DNA of 64,000 bases from Pseudoips prasinana (GCA_951640165.1 OX621242.1:22936001-23000000); one strand, 5' to 3'. Counted from the first letter of the stretch, positions 10,330 to 23,107 are shown. Translations and numbers: made by a program. The notes: generated by a model not told the origin, from the sequence alone.

Positions 10330-11040
10330 GTAAACTCCTAGTAATGTTTAATGAGAGATGAGAGGATGACTTTTATTTTAAATGCAACGAATACTCTAGA
10401 TCGCCTTTCACAAGAAACTCACTATCAAATAACTAACATAAAGCACAAGCGTTGAAAAATAAACAAAAATAATTTTTCAAACTACACATCCGTACATATT
10501 ATCCGCCACTAAAAATTTTACTCCTCTACTGTGATTTCATACTCCTACAAGAGAATGCTGTTCTTTTAAAGGATTAGGGAGATTATTCTATATCTACTTT
10601 CACACGAAGCTTTCTATCAAATTACTTACATACAATAATTAACAGATCAGCAAGCATTGGAAAAAAGGCAAATCAAATAACCACCAACAACAAATCCGAA
10701 TTAATTACCCACGGCCCAAAATGTAAACTTCTTTACTGCGAATTCACACTGCAACAAGAGAAAGCAGTAGTTTTAAGGATACATTATTCTAGATCTACTT
10801 TCACAAGAAGCTTTCTATTATCAATTAAATCAACAAGAATTATGAAAAAACGAAAAAATTTATACCAATAACGTATTAATCACCCACAACGAAAAACGTA
10901 ACGCCTTTACTATGAATTGATATTAGTGCACAAGAATGCTGTTCTTTTAAGGATAACGATTACGCTAGATCTACTTTCACAAGAGCTTTCTATCAAATCA
11001 CTTACATACTCCAATTGACTCATCAACATACGTTGGAAAG
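10330..11040. repeat. Tandem array, unit about 190 bp, 4 diverged copies
   Basis: The motif series TTTACTGTGAATT, ACAAGAGAATGCTGTTCTTTT, AAGGAT, TCTAGATCTACTTTCACA and GAAGCTTTCTATCAAAT recurs with TTTCACA at about 10407, 10599, 10799 and 10976, that is, steps near 190, 200 and 177. It is unrelated in sequence to the array at 7335-8515. Confidence 0.8.
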
Positions 11041-11986
<946 letters not shown>

Positions 11987-12620
11987 TGATTTATCTTATC
12001 TTGGTCTTGAAATGTTCGTGGAGGTCTAGGGAAGCTTTAAAAAGTGAGAAAAATTTGAATAACTGCCGGGAATACCCTAAAAACAGCCCTTTTCTTTTTC
12101 CCATATAAACGTTTTCTAAAACAAAAGTTTAGGTCTTTTATTTATCAATTGTCTGTACAAAGTATAGTACGAAGTCTGCCGGGTCAGCTATAAAATAAAT
12201 ATTTTCGCAGAAATAATATCATAAAAATAAAATATTGTTCTAAAATATCATATATCATTCTCTTTTCAATATTTACAATATATAAATAAAAAAGATTCCT
12301 TCTTCAGGGTACAGCTTAGTTGTTATTAATGGGGTAATTCCAAGAAAGAAAGAGAAGAAGAGAAACCCTTCTCCAAATGTTAGCAGCACATAGTCACCTA
12401 ATTTCTCGAAAGCATCTACTAATTAGGTACATATCATTCTTGAAGGTCCAGGTAGCCGAGCCGTTTACTCACCACCGTAACTCTTGTCAGCCAAAAATAC
12501 TAGTGAGGCTAAGGTATTTCCGGGTAACATCATAAAGAAAATAAAGAGCAGTTATAAAAAAAGAAGTTTCAAATACCACCACTACTATCTTGACACCCTC
12601 GTTTTAAGGGTTCGAGTCCC

Positions 12621-12849
12621 GCAAAGGCAATTGTTGAATCCATCAATAAATACATGTTCGTAAAATATACAGTCAGTACCAGGATACTGAAATGTATTTT
12701 TTTATAAATTATGTAACTTACAACTTTTTAATGATATGGGATTTATTTTCTGTTCTAAAAACAACTCCCGTACTAGGTAAATAAATTCCTGTATTTCGGG
12801 AGATTTTACGGACATGATATTTATTGATGGACTCAACCATTGCCTTTAC
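12621..12849. repeat. Inverted repeat (foldback), arms about 46 bp
   Basis: Left arm 12621-12666 (GCAAAGGCAATTGTTGAATC ...) pairs with right arm 12803-12849 (... GATGGACTCAACCATTGCC) with a few mismatches, around a 136-bp centre. A B-box-like GGTTCGAGTCCCGC (12609-12622) abuts the left arm, so part of it could be a SINE relic. Confidence 0.65.
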
Positions 12850-13551
12850 AATTGCATTATTATTATGACGAACTAGGTTTAAAACCTGTATGTCGAAATT
12901 CAGTTTCTACGTCCATAACCTAAATCCTCATATATCCGCTTCAATTCTATTCGGAATTACTCATATGCGTAAGTAACGCTTCCCACCATGACTCATAATT
13001 TTAACTTGAAATCATGATTCCAGGATATGCCGATTGTCACGATTTTTGATGCACGTACGCTTGAGCTCGACTGACTACAGCAGAGCTACGTCAGCAGTAC
13101 TCAGAAATAATAAACAAATTAACAAGGAGTTACCTAATCATGTGGGTATATCCTTGTTATGGCAGTTTTTACTGTTTAACGCCACGTGTTTTACGCCATT
13201 TTAGAACTAGCAACGAGGTACGGCAATGGTACGAGTGTACTGCAATAATGAGCCGCCCAACTAATCACTAAAATTAATAAGTATTATGTTCCTATATTTA
13301 TTTATTTATTTTACTAAAAGACTAACAGGATTTTATAACATAATATGTAGGATATTCATAGGTTGCAGAGAGTCATTAACAGGTCTCCACGAGTAAAATC
13401 CAGGCATATTTAAAAAATAATGTGTACTATAAATTAAATAGATAATATATAGAATACGAACTATTTAAATAATTATTATGTTTTACATAAAACCTGTTTG
13501 GTTAAAATTTGGCTGAGTATCCGTCTCAGTATCTCAGATTTATTCTATATA
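12850..13551. other. Non-coding, nothing recognised
   Basis: No supportable gene or recurring repeat. Confidence 0.45.
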
Positions 13552-13728
13552 CTAGCTATGCCCTGCGGTTTTACCCGCGTTAAATTTTATAAATTATAGC
13601 TTATGTGTTAATCCAGGGTGTCAGCTATCTTCATACCAAATTTTATTAAAATTGCTTCTGCCGTTTAGACGTGAAGAAGTAACAAACATACACACTCACA
13701 AACTTTCGCTTGTATAATATTAGTGTGA
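13552..13728 (-). mobile_element. Non-autonomous Helitron
   Basis: On the minus strand it starts TCACACTAATATTATACAAG and ends GGGCATAGCTAG. The CGCGGGTAAAACCGCA hairpin lies a few bases before the end. Host A and T flank it, as for the copy at 1751-1930. Confidence 0.82.
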
Positions 13729-13833
13729 TATAACTTCGCATGCATGGCGCCCTCAGTACTTCAATCGACCATAAGCAACAGTAATCACCTGTCGCCAGGC
13801 GGAACCTTAGATTGTATTTTGAAATAATAAGAG

Positions 13834-14105
13834 AAAAACTTGTGTGTACTTATGTACACGCGTTAGAAGTTATACTTCTTAATATACAACTTGAACATAG
13901 TTATCAATTTTCATACCTCCTAGAACTAACGTCATGCTGTTATTTTTACGATGCGCGCGCATCGTAAAAATTCACTCTCATACATTTTCATACCACCTAG
14001 AACTAACTTCATGCTGTTAAATTTTTTGGTGTCGGTGTGCGCGCGCATCGTAAAAATTCACTCTCATCATTTTTCTCCATCGCGCCAAAAGAAGTATAAC
14101 TTCAA
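13834..14105 (+). mobile_element. Palindrome-rich MITE-like element, copy 1
   Basis: A perfect 15-bp terminal inverted repeat, GAAGTTATACTTCTT (13866-13880) and its complement (14089-14103), bounds the core. Homology with copy 2 (50056-50328) reaches about 30 bp further left. Inside are two direct repeats of about 80 bp, each with CCTAGAACTAAC, TCATGCTGTTA and GCGCGCATCGTAAAAATTCA. A perfect 30-bp palindrome lies at 13942-13971, half-site ATTTTTACGATGCGC. No coding sequence. Confidence 0.82.
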
Positions 14106-16259
14106 TAAAAAAACGTTAACCAAAAAAAAGCAAATCTAGTCGTTAACCGGTTACAAAATTAAACTCACTATTTATAAAGAATAAAGTAAAATCTGACTAC
14201 ACTCTTGAGTATTTGAATATGTCTCTAGAGATTTCTAGAAACGCAGTGTGATGTTAAAACATCAAGTTCATGGATAAACCCGTTCGTTCTTCATTAAAAC
14301 CCATGTCATTGAGTTGAACAGTCACGTATTAGTGCGTTGTAAACATTGCGTAGTTATGCAGGGGGAATCGTTTATATTGTCGCAGATAAAATTAAAATAT
14401 GAGCACACAAATAAGACAATAAATTACGTATATTTCCCAACAACATTGACTTATCAACTGCCTGAACAATTGCCATATCGCGAAAAAAAAAGAAAAAGTA
14501 AAACAGCACAGGTAAGTGTGCTGTATAAGTGTCCCAGTTTCTTATCATTATCAGCTGCGCGCGCGCAAGTGTTGGGCGGAAGTGATCTCGACGACGCACG
14601 CGCCGTCGGCGTCGCGCCGGAAGTGGGGTCTACACATACAGGTCATGGAACCCAATTTGTGTACGAAGATGTCATTTGCAAACGTTGCAATACCACACGA
14701 ATAACAATGGACGGTCACGCCTAGATTTGAATAAGCAAATAGTTATTGCAATTGTCTTCTGTCCCATATTCTTGATTATGTAATGATTGAATTTATTTCG
14801 AGCCGTCCGTAATATCCGCTATACATTAAGTTGAGCATCAGGAAGTTGCTTGTTGTTTATTATGAATTAACGTTCACGATTTCGTTCACAGGGTAAGTAT
14901 ATTTAGATACATGTAGAAATCAGTATTATCTAGATTAATACAATATTTACCATTCGCTAAACAGATAGACATACAAGTAAGGTATAAAGTACAAAACTTA
15001 ATACCTTACTCGTAGGTATATAAACAATATGTTTCGCTCAAGTCAAGATTATGTAAGGTATGTCTTACATTTTTATTTTAAATTTTCTTTATGCAGAATA
15101 ATTGTATAGTCTTAAATATTAACTTATGTATATTATGTATTTACAATAAATGTATTATTATTATTTATACAGAATACATGCAATTAGTTTTATCCATAAG
15201 CACTGGATATTTTACTTCCTCGAGATTAATTATGTATAAGGTGTTACAAAAATATTGAACGAAATTTAAGTAGATAGCTTAATTAGAAGATCAACTTGCA
15301 AAATACACAAAAAATATTTACAAATTCTATTGTTTAACAGTTTTGCTGTTTAAGCATTCACTGCTTCACTGGACAATAGATCCCAGCGTGAGATTGAGTC
15401 CTCTAGCAAAATAAAACTACAAACTAAGTTCGCCGCAGAGATGATGTTCTAATCTCGACTCTGGACTGGGTTATTGACGTGGAGATCCATAAGAGGGCCT
15501 TGGCTTTTGACAAAAATGTCGATCTGCTAGCGTATTTGTAAAGGGAGCGCCAACAATCTTCTTCTTAAAGTGCCTCTCCAATCAATAAAGGTTGGCGTCA
15601 GCGTTCTAGACGTGTCTTAGTCATTCGCAACGAATAATTTTGCTTGGCTTACAATTCCTGTCAACGCTCTGATATTAAGTAGCCAGCACATTTCGTATTT
15701 CACAAACTGTTTTCCTATTATTCGCTTATGAAGATTTCGTTCCCTAAATATCTTCCACTATTCATGTTACACCTTGTACGTATGACACATTATGTATTAT
15801 TACTATATACATATTATGTGTCAAAAATAGCAAAAAATAGCATCCTTACACTTTTAAATGTAGCATAATTTGGTTAGAGAAATGCAATCGAAGCTATGTT
15901 AATTGTTTTTTTTTAAACATGACTTTCATTTCTACAACCTTCATCGAGATCGATATCAGCCGCGTAGAGTCCATACAAAACGATTAACCTCGGCTTACCT
16001 TTTATAAAACGGATACTTCCTATCATCGACTTATGTTCCATAAGTCACATCAAGTGAATGCCTTCACTAGTTTTGTTTTCGTTAATCCCACAGCTACCAA
16101 ATATTCTCCCTGGGTAAAAAATATCCTATATATTAATCTAGGTAATAAATCATCTATGTGCAAAATACTAACTAAATCCATTATAGCATTTTTTGCGTGA
16201 TCGGTTTTCGAACTTGCAAATGTCTAAACATACAAACTTGTTTATTTATAACATTAGAA
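14106..16259. other. Non-coding; one GC-rich patch and a splice-donor-like site
   Basis: Mostly AT-rich without recurring families. At 14560-14640 a GC-rich, CpG-rich patch (GCGCGCGCAAGTGTTGGGCGG; GACGCACGCGCCGTCGGCGTC) stands out. A strong donor match, CAGCACAG|GTAAGTGTG, lies at about 14512. A 136-codon ORF spans both but begins at a non-ATG codon and matches nothing I know, so it is not called a gene. See findings. Confidence 0.35.
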
Positions 16260-16388
16260 GTCGCTGGATGTGGGCAACACAAGACTGGCCATTGTGGAGA
16301 ACCTTTGACATCTCAAAGACGTCTACTGCTGGACAAACGTCATCACGTTTGTCCAGCAGCGGACGTGTTTAGGTCAATATGATGATGA
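16260..16388 (+). mobile_element. RTE tail with internal fold-back
   Basis: Starts GTCGCTGGATGTGGGCAAC and ends GTCAATATGATGATGAT. Between them the stretch 16319-16340 is repeated inverted at 16345-16366 (ACGTTTGTCCAGCAGCGGAC), 20 of 22 bases pairing around a 4-base loop. So the tail exists partly in both orientations. Confidence 0.75.
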
Positions 16389-17213
16389 TCACGAATTTTA
16401 GTAGAATAGTGGATGTCCAATACCCAAAGCTTATAAATTACTGGCAATGTATACCTACACTGTTAACTGTCATATCCACTCAATATCCAGTCAGATCTTT
16501 TATCACATTGCTAAACACTTCTGAACTCTGTTCTTTGGTTGCGTCCTATTTAACTAAGAATTACAATATCACATCACAGGAAATTGGTACAGATGGCCCA
16601 AGAGAAAATAGAAGCTACATATATCTTACTAATCTAGCTATACATTTCCCTCGTTGTATGTGATTATCATTAAGCCGCTCTGCACCGGGTTCACGTATGA
16701 AACATGTCACCATTTGCCACTGATAGTTATATTGAGATATAATTAAATAAAAATGGTTAACAAGCTTGTAATATAAAGACTGTTGCCATGTTGGCTGGTC
16801 GTACATCACTCGTCAAATGATAGTGTAGACATTCGACGTGGGCGAATACGTTCTCACCTCTGATCGGCGGAAGACTGGATATTTTAATATGATTATTTAT
16901 GTCTCGTCGGTCAGACTAGATCGCTGAGAGATATTATAATCGGAAAAAGACAGATATATTTTTCGTAGAATGTAAGATGAGTTATTGATCTATCCTTCGG
17001 AATAAATCTACTTACCTAAATTGAATGAAGGGCAATGAAGGTTATAAAGGCGTATCGATTTGGTAATTGAAAGGCACTCAAGCTGCTTATAACTTAAATA
17101 ACGTAAATGACTTAAAAAAAATAATTCAACTTTTCTTTTGTTCTGATTTTTTAAATCTTTATGTATTGGTTTTATTTTTTGTATCTTAATTTTAATAATG
17201 TTACTGTAATTTT
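16389..17213. other. Non-coding, nothing recognised
   Basis: Small ORFs only; no domain, no recurring family. Confidence 0.45.
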
Positions 17214-17779
17214 TAGGGTTCCGTAGCCAAATGGCAAAAAACGGAACCCTTATAGATTCGTCATGTCTGTCTGTCTGTCTGTCCGTCCGTATGTCACAGC
17301 CACCTTTTTCTGAAACTATAAGAGCTGTAGGTACTGTTGAAAATGTATTCTGTTGTTGTAGATGTATTCTGTGAACCGCATTAAGATTTTTACATAAAAA
17401 TAGAAAAAGAACAATAAATTCTATGTAAAAATTATTTACATAGACATGAAACTCAAAAATTTTTTTTCATCGTACTCATTCATGTGGGGTATCTATGGAG
17501 AAACACTTCCAAAGTGGTAAAATGAGTGCCCCCCCCCCCTCTCCCCCCCCCCCCCCGTTAATTTCTAAAATAAGAGTATGATAAAACTAAAAAAAATATA
17601 TGATGTACATTACCATGCAAACTTCCACCAAAAATTGGTTTGAACGAGATCTAGTAAGTAGTTTGTTTTAATACGTCATAAATCGTAAATCGCAATTTAC
17701 CTTTCATTTAATCAACTGAAATACTTGCTGCTACGGAACCCATCATGGGCGAGTCCGACTCGGACTTGGCCGGTTTTTA
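17214..17779 (+). mobile_element. Family C copy, full
   Basis: Begins AGGGTTCCGTAGCCAAATGG, with a nearby inverted AACGGAACCCT (a small terminal hairpin) and a TCTG/TCCG tetranucleotide run. It ends GAGTCCGACTCGGACTTGG then CCGGTTTTT. An internal C-run interrupted by CTCT lies at 17530-17556. It occurs again, inverted and truncated, at 49022-49531. No ORF of note; the class of the element is unknown to me, although such sequences are very common in lepidopteran genomes. Confidence 0.75.
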
Positions 17780-18084
17780 TTTTACGTAATTATTGTATTG
17801 TAATGAGTCTTAGTTGCTTGACAATAAACGATTTATTATTATTTATAAAAAAAAGATTTCGAAAAATTATACATGGTGCCATGCAGAAAGCACTTCCGAT
17901 CAAATATATAAATTAAAAACGGTTCACAAAAAAACATAGTTCTCAAAACCATACCATTTTGAAAGTGGTTAAAAATGACTTATATTTTAAACGGTTTCTC
18001 GAATACTTACATATGAAACAAAACCTTGCACAAAGATGTTTTCATATCTATAAACTAGATTTATTTCATATGAAACAATATATA

Positions 18085-18320
18085 TATATGGTGCTATAGG
18101 CCCTCATTGTCTTCCGTAAGGGATCCGTGAGGTAAAGCAGCTAGGTACGCAGTCACTCTATAGTAGATGGTTGACCGTTGAAGTGATTTAATTTTTGAGT
18201 GTATCCGTGCTTCGGAGGTCACGTTAACCTAAAGGTTGTTGCCATTAGACAACAGTCCATAAGCCATACTAGAGGCCCACTGGGCGGTTTGAACAACTCT
18301 TACTCTTAACCATTGCCCAT
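18085..18320 (-). repeat. Family D copy
   Basis: Reverse complement of the family at 24081 and 58688: GTCCGTAAGG-like start, GCTTCGGAGG, TTAGACAACAGTC, GGGCGGTTTGAACAACTCT and ATTGCCCATATGATA. Diverged. Confidence 0.7.
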
Positions 18321-18456
18321 ATGATAAAGAAATTCAGTATACCTTCATAAAACTGTACAACTTGTAGAACATCTGTTTTTAAAATTGGTAGTTGTTGTAG
18401 GTTACGTCCGCATTTACCCATTGTCCGTAATTACCCATTTCCTTCCAATACAAATC

Positions 18457-18675
18457 TCATCATCATCATCATGTCAGCTAATTCACGTACACTGCTGGAC
18501 AAAGACCTCCCCAAAGAATGGGGGATATGCCATAATCGCCACGCTTAGAAGACGGGTTCATAGTTCACAGAAAAATCTGCTGCCTATTTTTTGTAGGGAT
18601 TCCCTCGGGTCGATTTCTACGCCCCCCACGGGATTCGAATGGGTGATGATATTCTTCGCCGTCACTACACAGAGA
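18457..18675 (-). mobile_element. Family B copy
   Basis: Full-length by eye. The (ATC)n end and the shared RTE-type tail (CACTGCTGGACAAAGACCTC) come first on the plus strand, then ATATGCCATAATCGCCACGC, CCCTCGGGTCGATTTCTACG and CGCCGTCACTACACAG. Confidence 0.85.
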
Positions 18676-18959
18676 ATCTTATCTATACAAATCTAAGGAG
18701 GGTATATTCAAGGATAGATTAAGTTCTTAAATACTTAGATACTTTAAGAACTTACTACTTATTTTACAGGTTGCAAATTTTCAAATAACACCAAGAAAAG
18801 CAACCATTTTGCATATACATTTTAATACCTAATATATAACCTTACAGCCGTAGAACTACGTACTTATACTTGCAAAACAACTTTCCAAACTACACATAAC
18901 CTACAGCAATACTGATTAAGATTCCCAGCATAGTCTAATAGTAAATAAATATAAATAAA

Positions 18960-19090
18960 TATGTACAGATTACAATATAATTCACTTAGTAGGTAGCGAG
19001 GGGCGTCGACCGGGGCGCCACGCCGACGCGCCCGCGACCTTATTACGACGCGCTTCAATGTGGATACATTCACAGTAATACAACTTTATA
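18960..19090. other. GC-rich patch of unknown meaning
   Basis: GTAGCGAGGGGCGTCGACCG, GGGCGCCACGCCGACGCGCC: a short CpG-rich island in AT-rich surroundings, covered by two overlapping minus-strand ORFs of 69 and 97 codons in different frames. Neither has a recognisable domain. Confidence 0.3.
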
Positions 19091-19324
19091 TAAATGTGCC
19101 TTTTGTTTATTACTTGGATTGTATTGTGGTTGACGGATATCTTATACTTACCTATCTTACCTTGAATACTTAGGCACGTCTTCGAAACAGACGAGTAATA
19201 AGAAATATTAAAGAAATCTAAATGAAAATAAAAACGAAAGTCTCTCCTCTTCTTCATCTTCTTAATTAAACACATTACGTAAACATAAGATTATGTTAAC
19301 GTCATCATAACGAATTCCATGACT

Positions 19325-19411
19325 CCGTGGATGCGGATAGCGCAAGACCGGCAATTGTGGAGATCTTTGGGGGCCTTTGTCCAGTAGTGGGTTTCTTTCA
19401 GCTGATGATGA
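19325..19411 (+). mobile_element. RTE tail fragment
   Basis: CGTGGATGCGGATAGCGCAA through GGAGATCTTTGGGGGCCTTT to TTTCAGCTGATGATGATG. A 5'-truncated stub; target duplication not evident. Confidence 0.85.
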
Positions 19412-19444
19412 TGATAAGCTGTAAGAAGGCCACAGCTACACAAA

Positions 19445-19620
19445 AGTCTCCCCCAGGAATCATCTTGGGGGACATGCCTTAATCGCCACGATCATAATAC
19501 TCAGAAAGAAGTTGCAGCCCGTCCTCTGGTAGATATTCCCTTAGGTCGACTTCTTAGCCTGCTGCGGGATGAGATGGGGTGATGATATTCTAATATTCAC
19601 CGCCGTCACCACACAGCAAT
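19445..19620 (-). mobile_element. Family B copy, lacks shared tail
   Basis: AATCATCTTGGGGGACATGC, GGTCGACTTCTTAGCCTGC and CCGCCGTCACCACACAGCAA. The tail end is truncated at about 19445. Confidence 0.8.
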
Positions 19621-19689
19621 GTTAACGCCACGAGTTCTAAATCAGCCGAATGATGTCCAATGCGGAACGAAGGCCCCCGCAAAATGTAA

Positions 19690-19885
19690 ATAAAGGAATT
19701 GTTCCCATCATTTGTAGGGTTCAACCATAATCACCACGTTTGGCAGACGTGTTGGCGTACGCAGCGTGATGGTCATAGTACACAAAGAGAGGCTGCTCCG
19801 TGTTAGCTGGTAGATATTCCGTCGGGATTCTACACCCCCCACTGGATGAGATACTGGTGATATTTGATGCCGTCAGTCATACAGC
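19690..19885 (-). mobile_element. Family B copy, decayed
   Basis: CCATAATCACCACGTTTGGC, GGTCATAGTACACAAAGAGA, GGTAGATATTCCGTCGGGA and CCGTCAGTCATACAGC. It follows the previous copy by only about 70 bp in the same orientation. Confidence 0.72.
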
Positions 19886-20399
19886 AGACGTCAACATAAT
19901 AAAGACCTTGGTGATCGTGAGAAGAAGATGAAGAAAAGAATTTCGTGATCCATCCCGATACTTAATTAAAACTTATAAGCTTATGATGATGCGCTGTTGA
20001 ACGGCAGTGGCACAAAAGGACCCTAAAACTGACCCCTCACGAATTTCCCCATCAGTAACCGCCTTGATCGCCACCTAGGGCGTGTCACTTAGCTTGAAGT
20101 TTTATTTACTAGACACCTTGAGCCATTGTTCACCACTATAGTCCGGTGAAGCAGTGAAAGCCTTTAAAGCGTACTGTAAACAGAAGAAGAAGATAACCTT
20201 ATTTATAAATAAATTATAAGTACTATTGTGAATTTAAATCCCACAACATTTTCAATATGGCCCCTTAATTACTGCAACACGCGTGTAGTAATTATTGTAA
20301 TTTATATTAGTACATCATCTCATTATCACTGAACTTTATTAGCCAATAACTCATATTATCACGTCATTAATGACTTACAAAATCATTTAATGAAAACAA

Positions 20400-20451
20400 C
20401 CTAACTTACAATATCGGCTGTTACAAATACAAGCCAATATAGTAAGTTAGG
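20400..20451. repeat. Hairpin, 20-bp arms
   Basis: CCTAACTTACAATATCGGCT pairs with AGCCAATATAGTAAGTTAGG (18 of 20) across a 12-base loop. Confidence 0.75.
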
Positions 20452-20838
20452 TCTGTTTTCAATACAACTTCCGACAGATCTGTTTAAATCTGGAAGTAGC
20501 ACGAGAATCTAGTACATGTAAATAAAACTAAAAGACATACTTCGGGAGTTACGCGTTTTTAATATTGGCAGCTTATTTTAAAAGCTTTTCTCGTGAAATC
20601 CAGTTTATAGGTACAGTCGTATTCATAAATCCAGTAGCAGTTTTCACGAAGATATTTAGAATTAAAAAGAAGGAATAGATTAAAGCGACCTGCTAAATAG
20701 CGATTTTTACTGTACCATACAATATTTAAAGAAACAACTAGCATTGCAGAGGTGGACATAACAACTCCACTCATGCGCCGATAAAGTTTCCATTTTAATA
20801 CAGTTAATACACATATAAAAATATATATTGCATTGTAC

Positions 20839-20971
20839 AGACGCCAGCACATCAAGCTACCCCAATCTGTCAAATTTCTTTTATAGATTTTCAACTTTAT
20901 CACAAAAGCATAAGGTTCACTTTCAATTGGGGAAATTTGACAGATTGGGTTAGCTTGATGTGCTGGCGTCT
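20839..20971. mobile_element. GTAC-flanked MITE, copy A
   Basis: The 133-bp body has long terminal inverted repeats (AGACGCCAGCACATCAAGCT ... AATCTGTCAAATTTC), flanked on both sides by GTAC (20835-20838 and 20972-20975). Central stretch ATAGATTTTCAACTTTATCAC. No coding capacity. Confidence 0.88.
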
Positions 20972-21685
20972 GTACAAGTTTAATAGCGTACCCTGAACTC
21001 TTTCCTCATATTTTGTCAAATGGCTAACTTAGTAGTCACAACACGTTTCTTTTCCTTTAATAATATAATTCAAGGAAGATAATGTTCACATTTGCAGTCT
21101 AAACATTTTAAGGTATAATTAATGGTTAATTATTTGTAAAATAATCTTACAGTTACCACATAATCGTATTTTCAAAACAACATTCAAGAATCACACTCTA
21201 TAAACTCTTTACTAATAACTTGCCGCTCATTTTGCCTTAGTGAACCTAAGCGCATAATTTGTCTTAAGGTTATTAAAAGGTACTCGGTGGTGGTATGATT
21301 CAGTCAAAAGATTAACTACTATATTTCTTTATACTATACGCATTTTCGAAGCCCTAAAAATAAGGTTACGATCCTCGGAGTTTAAGTATAAAACAGACTT
21401 GATTTACTTCCGTAATTCTCTCAGTGCGTACGTCGTTCAGGCACACAGCTTATAACCTCATTGTCCATCGATTCCTACGATAATCCTCAGCCTATCCTTC
21501 TGTTCTATTTACGACCTATCAGCGATAAACCGGATAAAGGGAAACGAACTTTCGATACGAAAACAAATGAAAAACAACTTTTTTCTCTCCAGTAATGTCC
21601 TTGAAAGAATGGGGTCAAACAACATTCCCAAACGCCAGATTTATTTGATAAAATAAGAAAAACATTTGGAAATTGACTATGTTTA

Positions 21686-21749
21686 ACCATTTTCGTCAAT
21701 TATTACAGAAAAGTATCGTTACTTTTCTGTAATAATTGACGAAAATGGT
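21686..21749. repeat. Perfect hairpin, 30-bp arms, 4-base loop
   Basis: The left arm begins ACCATTTTCGTCAATTATTA and the right arm ends TAATAATTGACGAAAATGGT. All 30 pairs match and the loop is TCGT. Confidence 0.95.
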
Positions 21750-21903
21750 GACTTGATGGTGATGACTTCGTAGTCTACGTCGTCCTCCTTGCTATAAAAC
21801 GAGATTTTCTTTCCATCATATCTAATTGTTTGGTTTATTTACTAAACGGAGAATTTACTGTGAATATTTATCCACAAAGTTTCTACGGTTTAAATTAAAA
21901 AAA

Positions 21904-21967
21904 AAAACAACTTTTTAGGTTATGGTATGTGACATACCTCACATACCATAACCTAAAAAGTTGTTTT
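21904..21967. repeat. Perfect hairpin, 28-bp arms, 8-base loop
   Basis: Arm core ACTTTTTAGGTTATGGTATG pairs exactly with CATACCATAACCTAAAAAGT; the loop is ACATACCT. It lies 155 bp from the hairpin at 21686-21749, with unrelated sequence. Confidence 0.95.
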
Positions 21968-22884
21968 GTATGTGGTATGTTACCCCTAAGTTAGCTTTCA
22001 TGAAAAACAGTATCTAAACAATTTTTCAAAAAAGCTTACGATATTTAAATATTAGGGACGACATACAAAGGTGAAAAATAATAGCCTGGCAACCTGACCA
22101 CTTGTAAACATTCCCGTCTCCCGCCAAAATGACGATTTCAATGAAATGTATGCCAAACACCAGCACTCTAATTATAAACTGCTATTAGAAAAAAAAGTAC
22201 AGATCATACTGATACCCAACAAAATGAAGATGTAGTGTATTTGTAATCGATCGAATGGAGCTCACTGATCATATAATTTAGCAGAATGACAGCGAATAGC
22301 TGCAGACAGGTAAATATTTAGTACATCATGCGTACTTGAATGCTTGCCAATGATTGTTGGACTTCAATCGACTGGGAGACCTCAGTTGTGCTAATTTATT
22401 GTGAATTTACCAGATCAATACTATTTTCAGGAAGGACATCTTTTTTGGTCGATAAGTCAATTGGGAATTAATAAAAACAAGTTAATTTATAATTCGTTTC
22501 GTTTTAGTCGTGGCTTTTGTGTTTTCATATTTTAAATACATGTCGAATCTTGGCTCAGATATTTATTATTTTCCTTAATTGCTCTTACATCATCAGCATC
22601 GCATCGTTTCCGCCTAATTTAGTCGTAAATGCTCGTGAATGTTGACAATATTAATAACCTTGTGTGCTACGTTCATCTTGTATCGAAATCAGGGTTCCCA
22701 CACCCGGCAAGATTGTCTCGACGAATCAGGTAAAGAAAACATATATATATTTTGCGAACTACGAGTAATTGATAATACATTTTTCCGGGTCATTTCACCA
22801 GATATATGATGTATATGATATTTCACAAGATGTTTACAGTCATTTCAATGTATGACGATCGATCACGAGATTCACGACCTAGTG
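21968..22884. other. Non-coding, nothing recognised
   Basis: AT-rich; no recurring family and no credible ORF. Confidence 0.45.
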
Positions 22885-23107
22885 AACACAATAGTGCATA
22901 CAAGCCTACCCCAAGAATCATCGTGAGGAATATGCCATAATCGCCACGCTTGGTAGAAGGGTTGGTGATCGCAGAAAGATGGTTATAGTACTCAGAAGGA
23001 AGCTGCTGCCCGTCCTCTGGTAGCCACATATTCCCTCCGGTCGACCTATATACCCTATCTCATGATAGGGTGATGATTTCTGATATTCAATGCCATCACC
23101 ACAGAGC
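22885..23107 (-). mobile_element. Family B copy
   Basis: AAGAATCATCGTGAGGAATA, TGCCATAATCGCCACGCTTG, GCTGCTGCCCGTCCTCTGG and GCCATCACCACAGAGCAG. The RTE-type tail is missing. Confidence 0.8.

Noticed and set aside
14314..14724. 136-codon ORF spanning a GC patch
   Set aside because: Starts at TTG, no domain, crosses a strong splice-donor-like site and has no codon bias that I can see.
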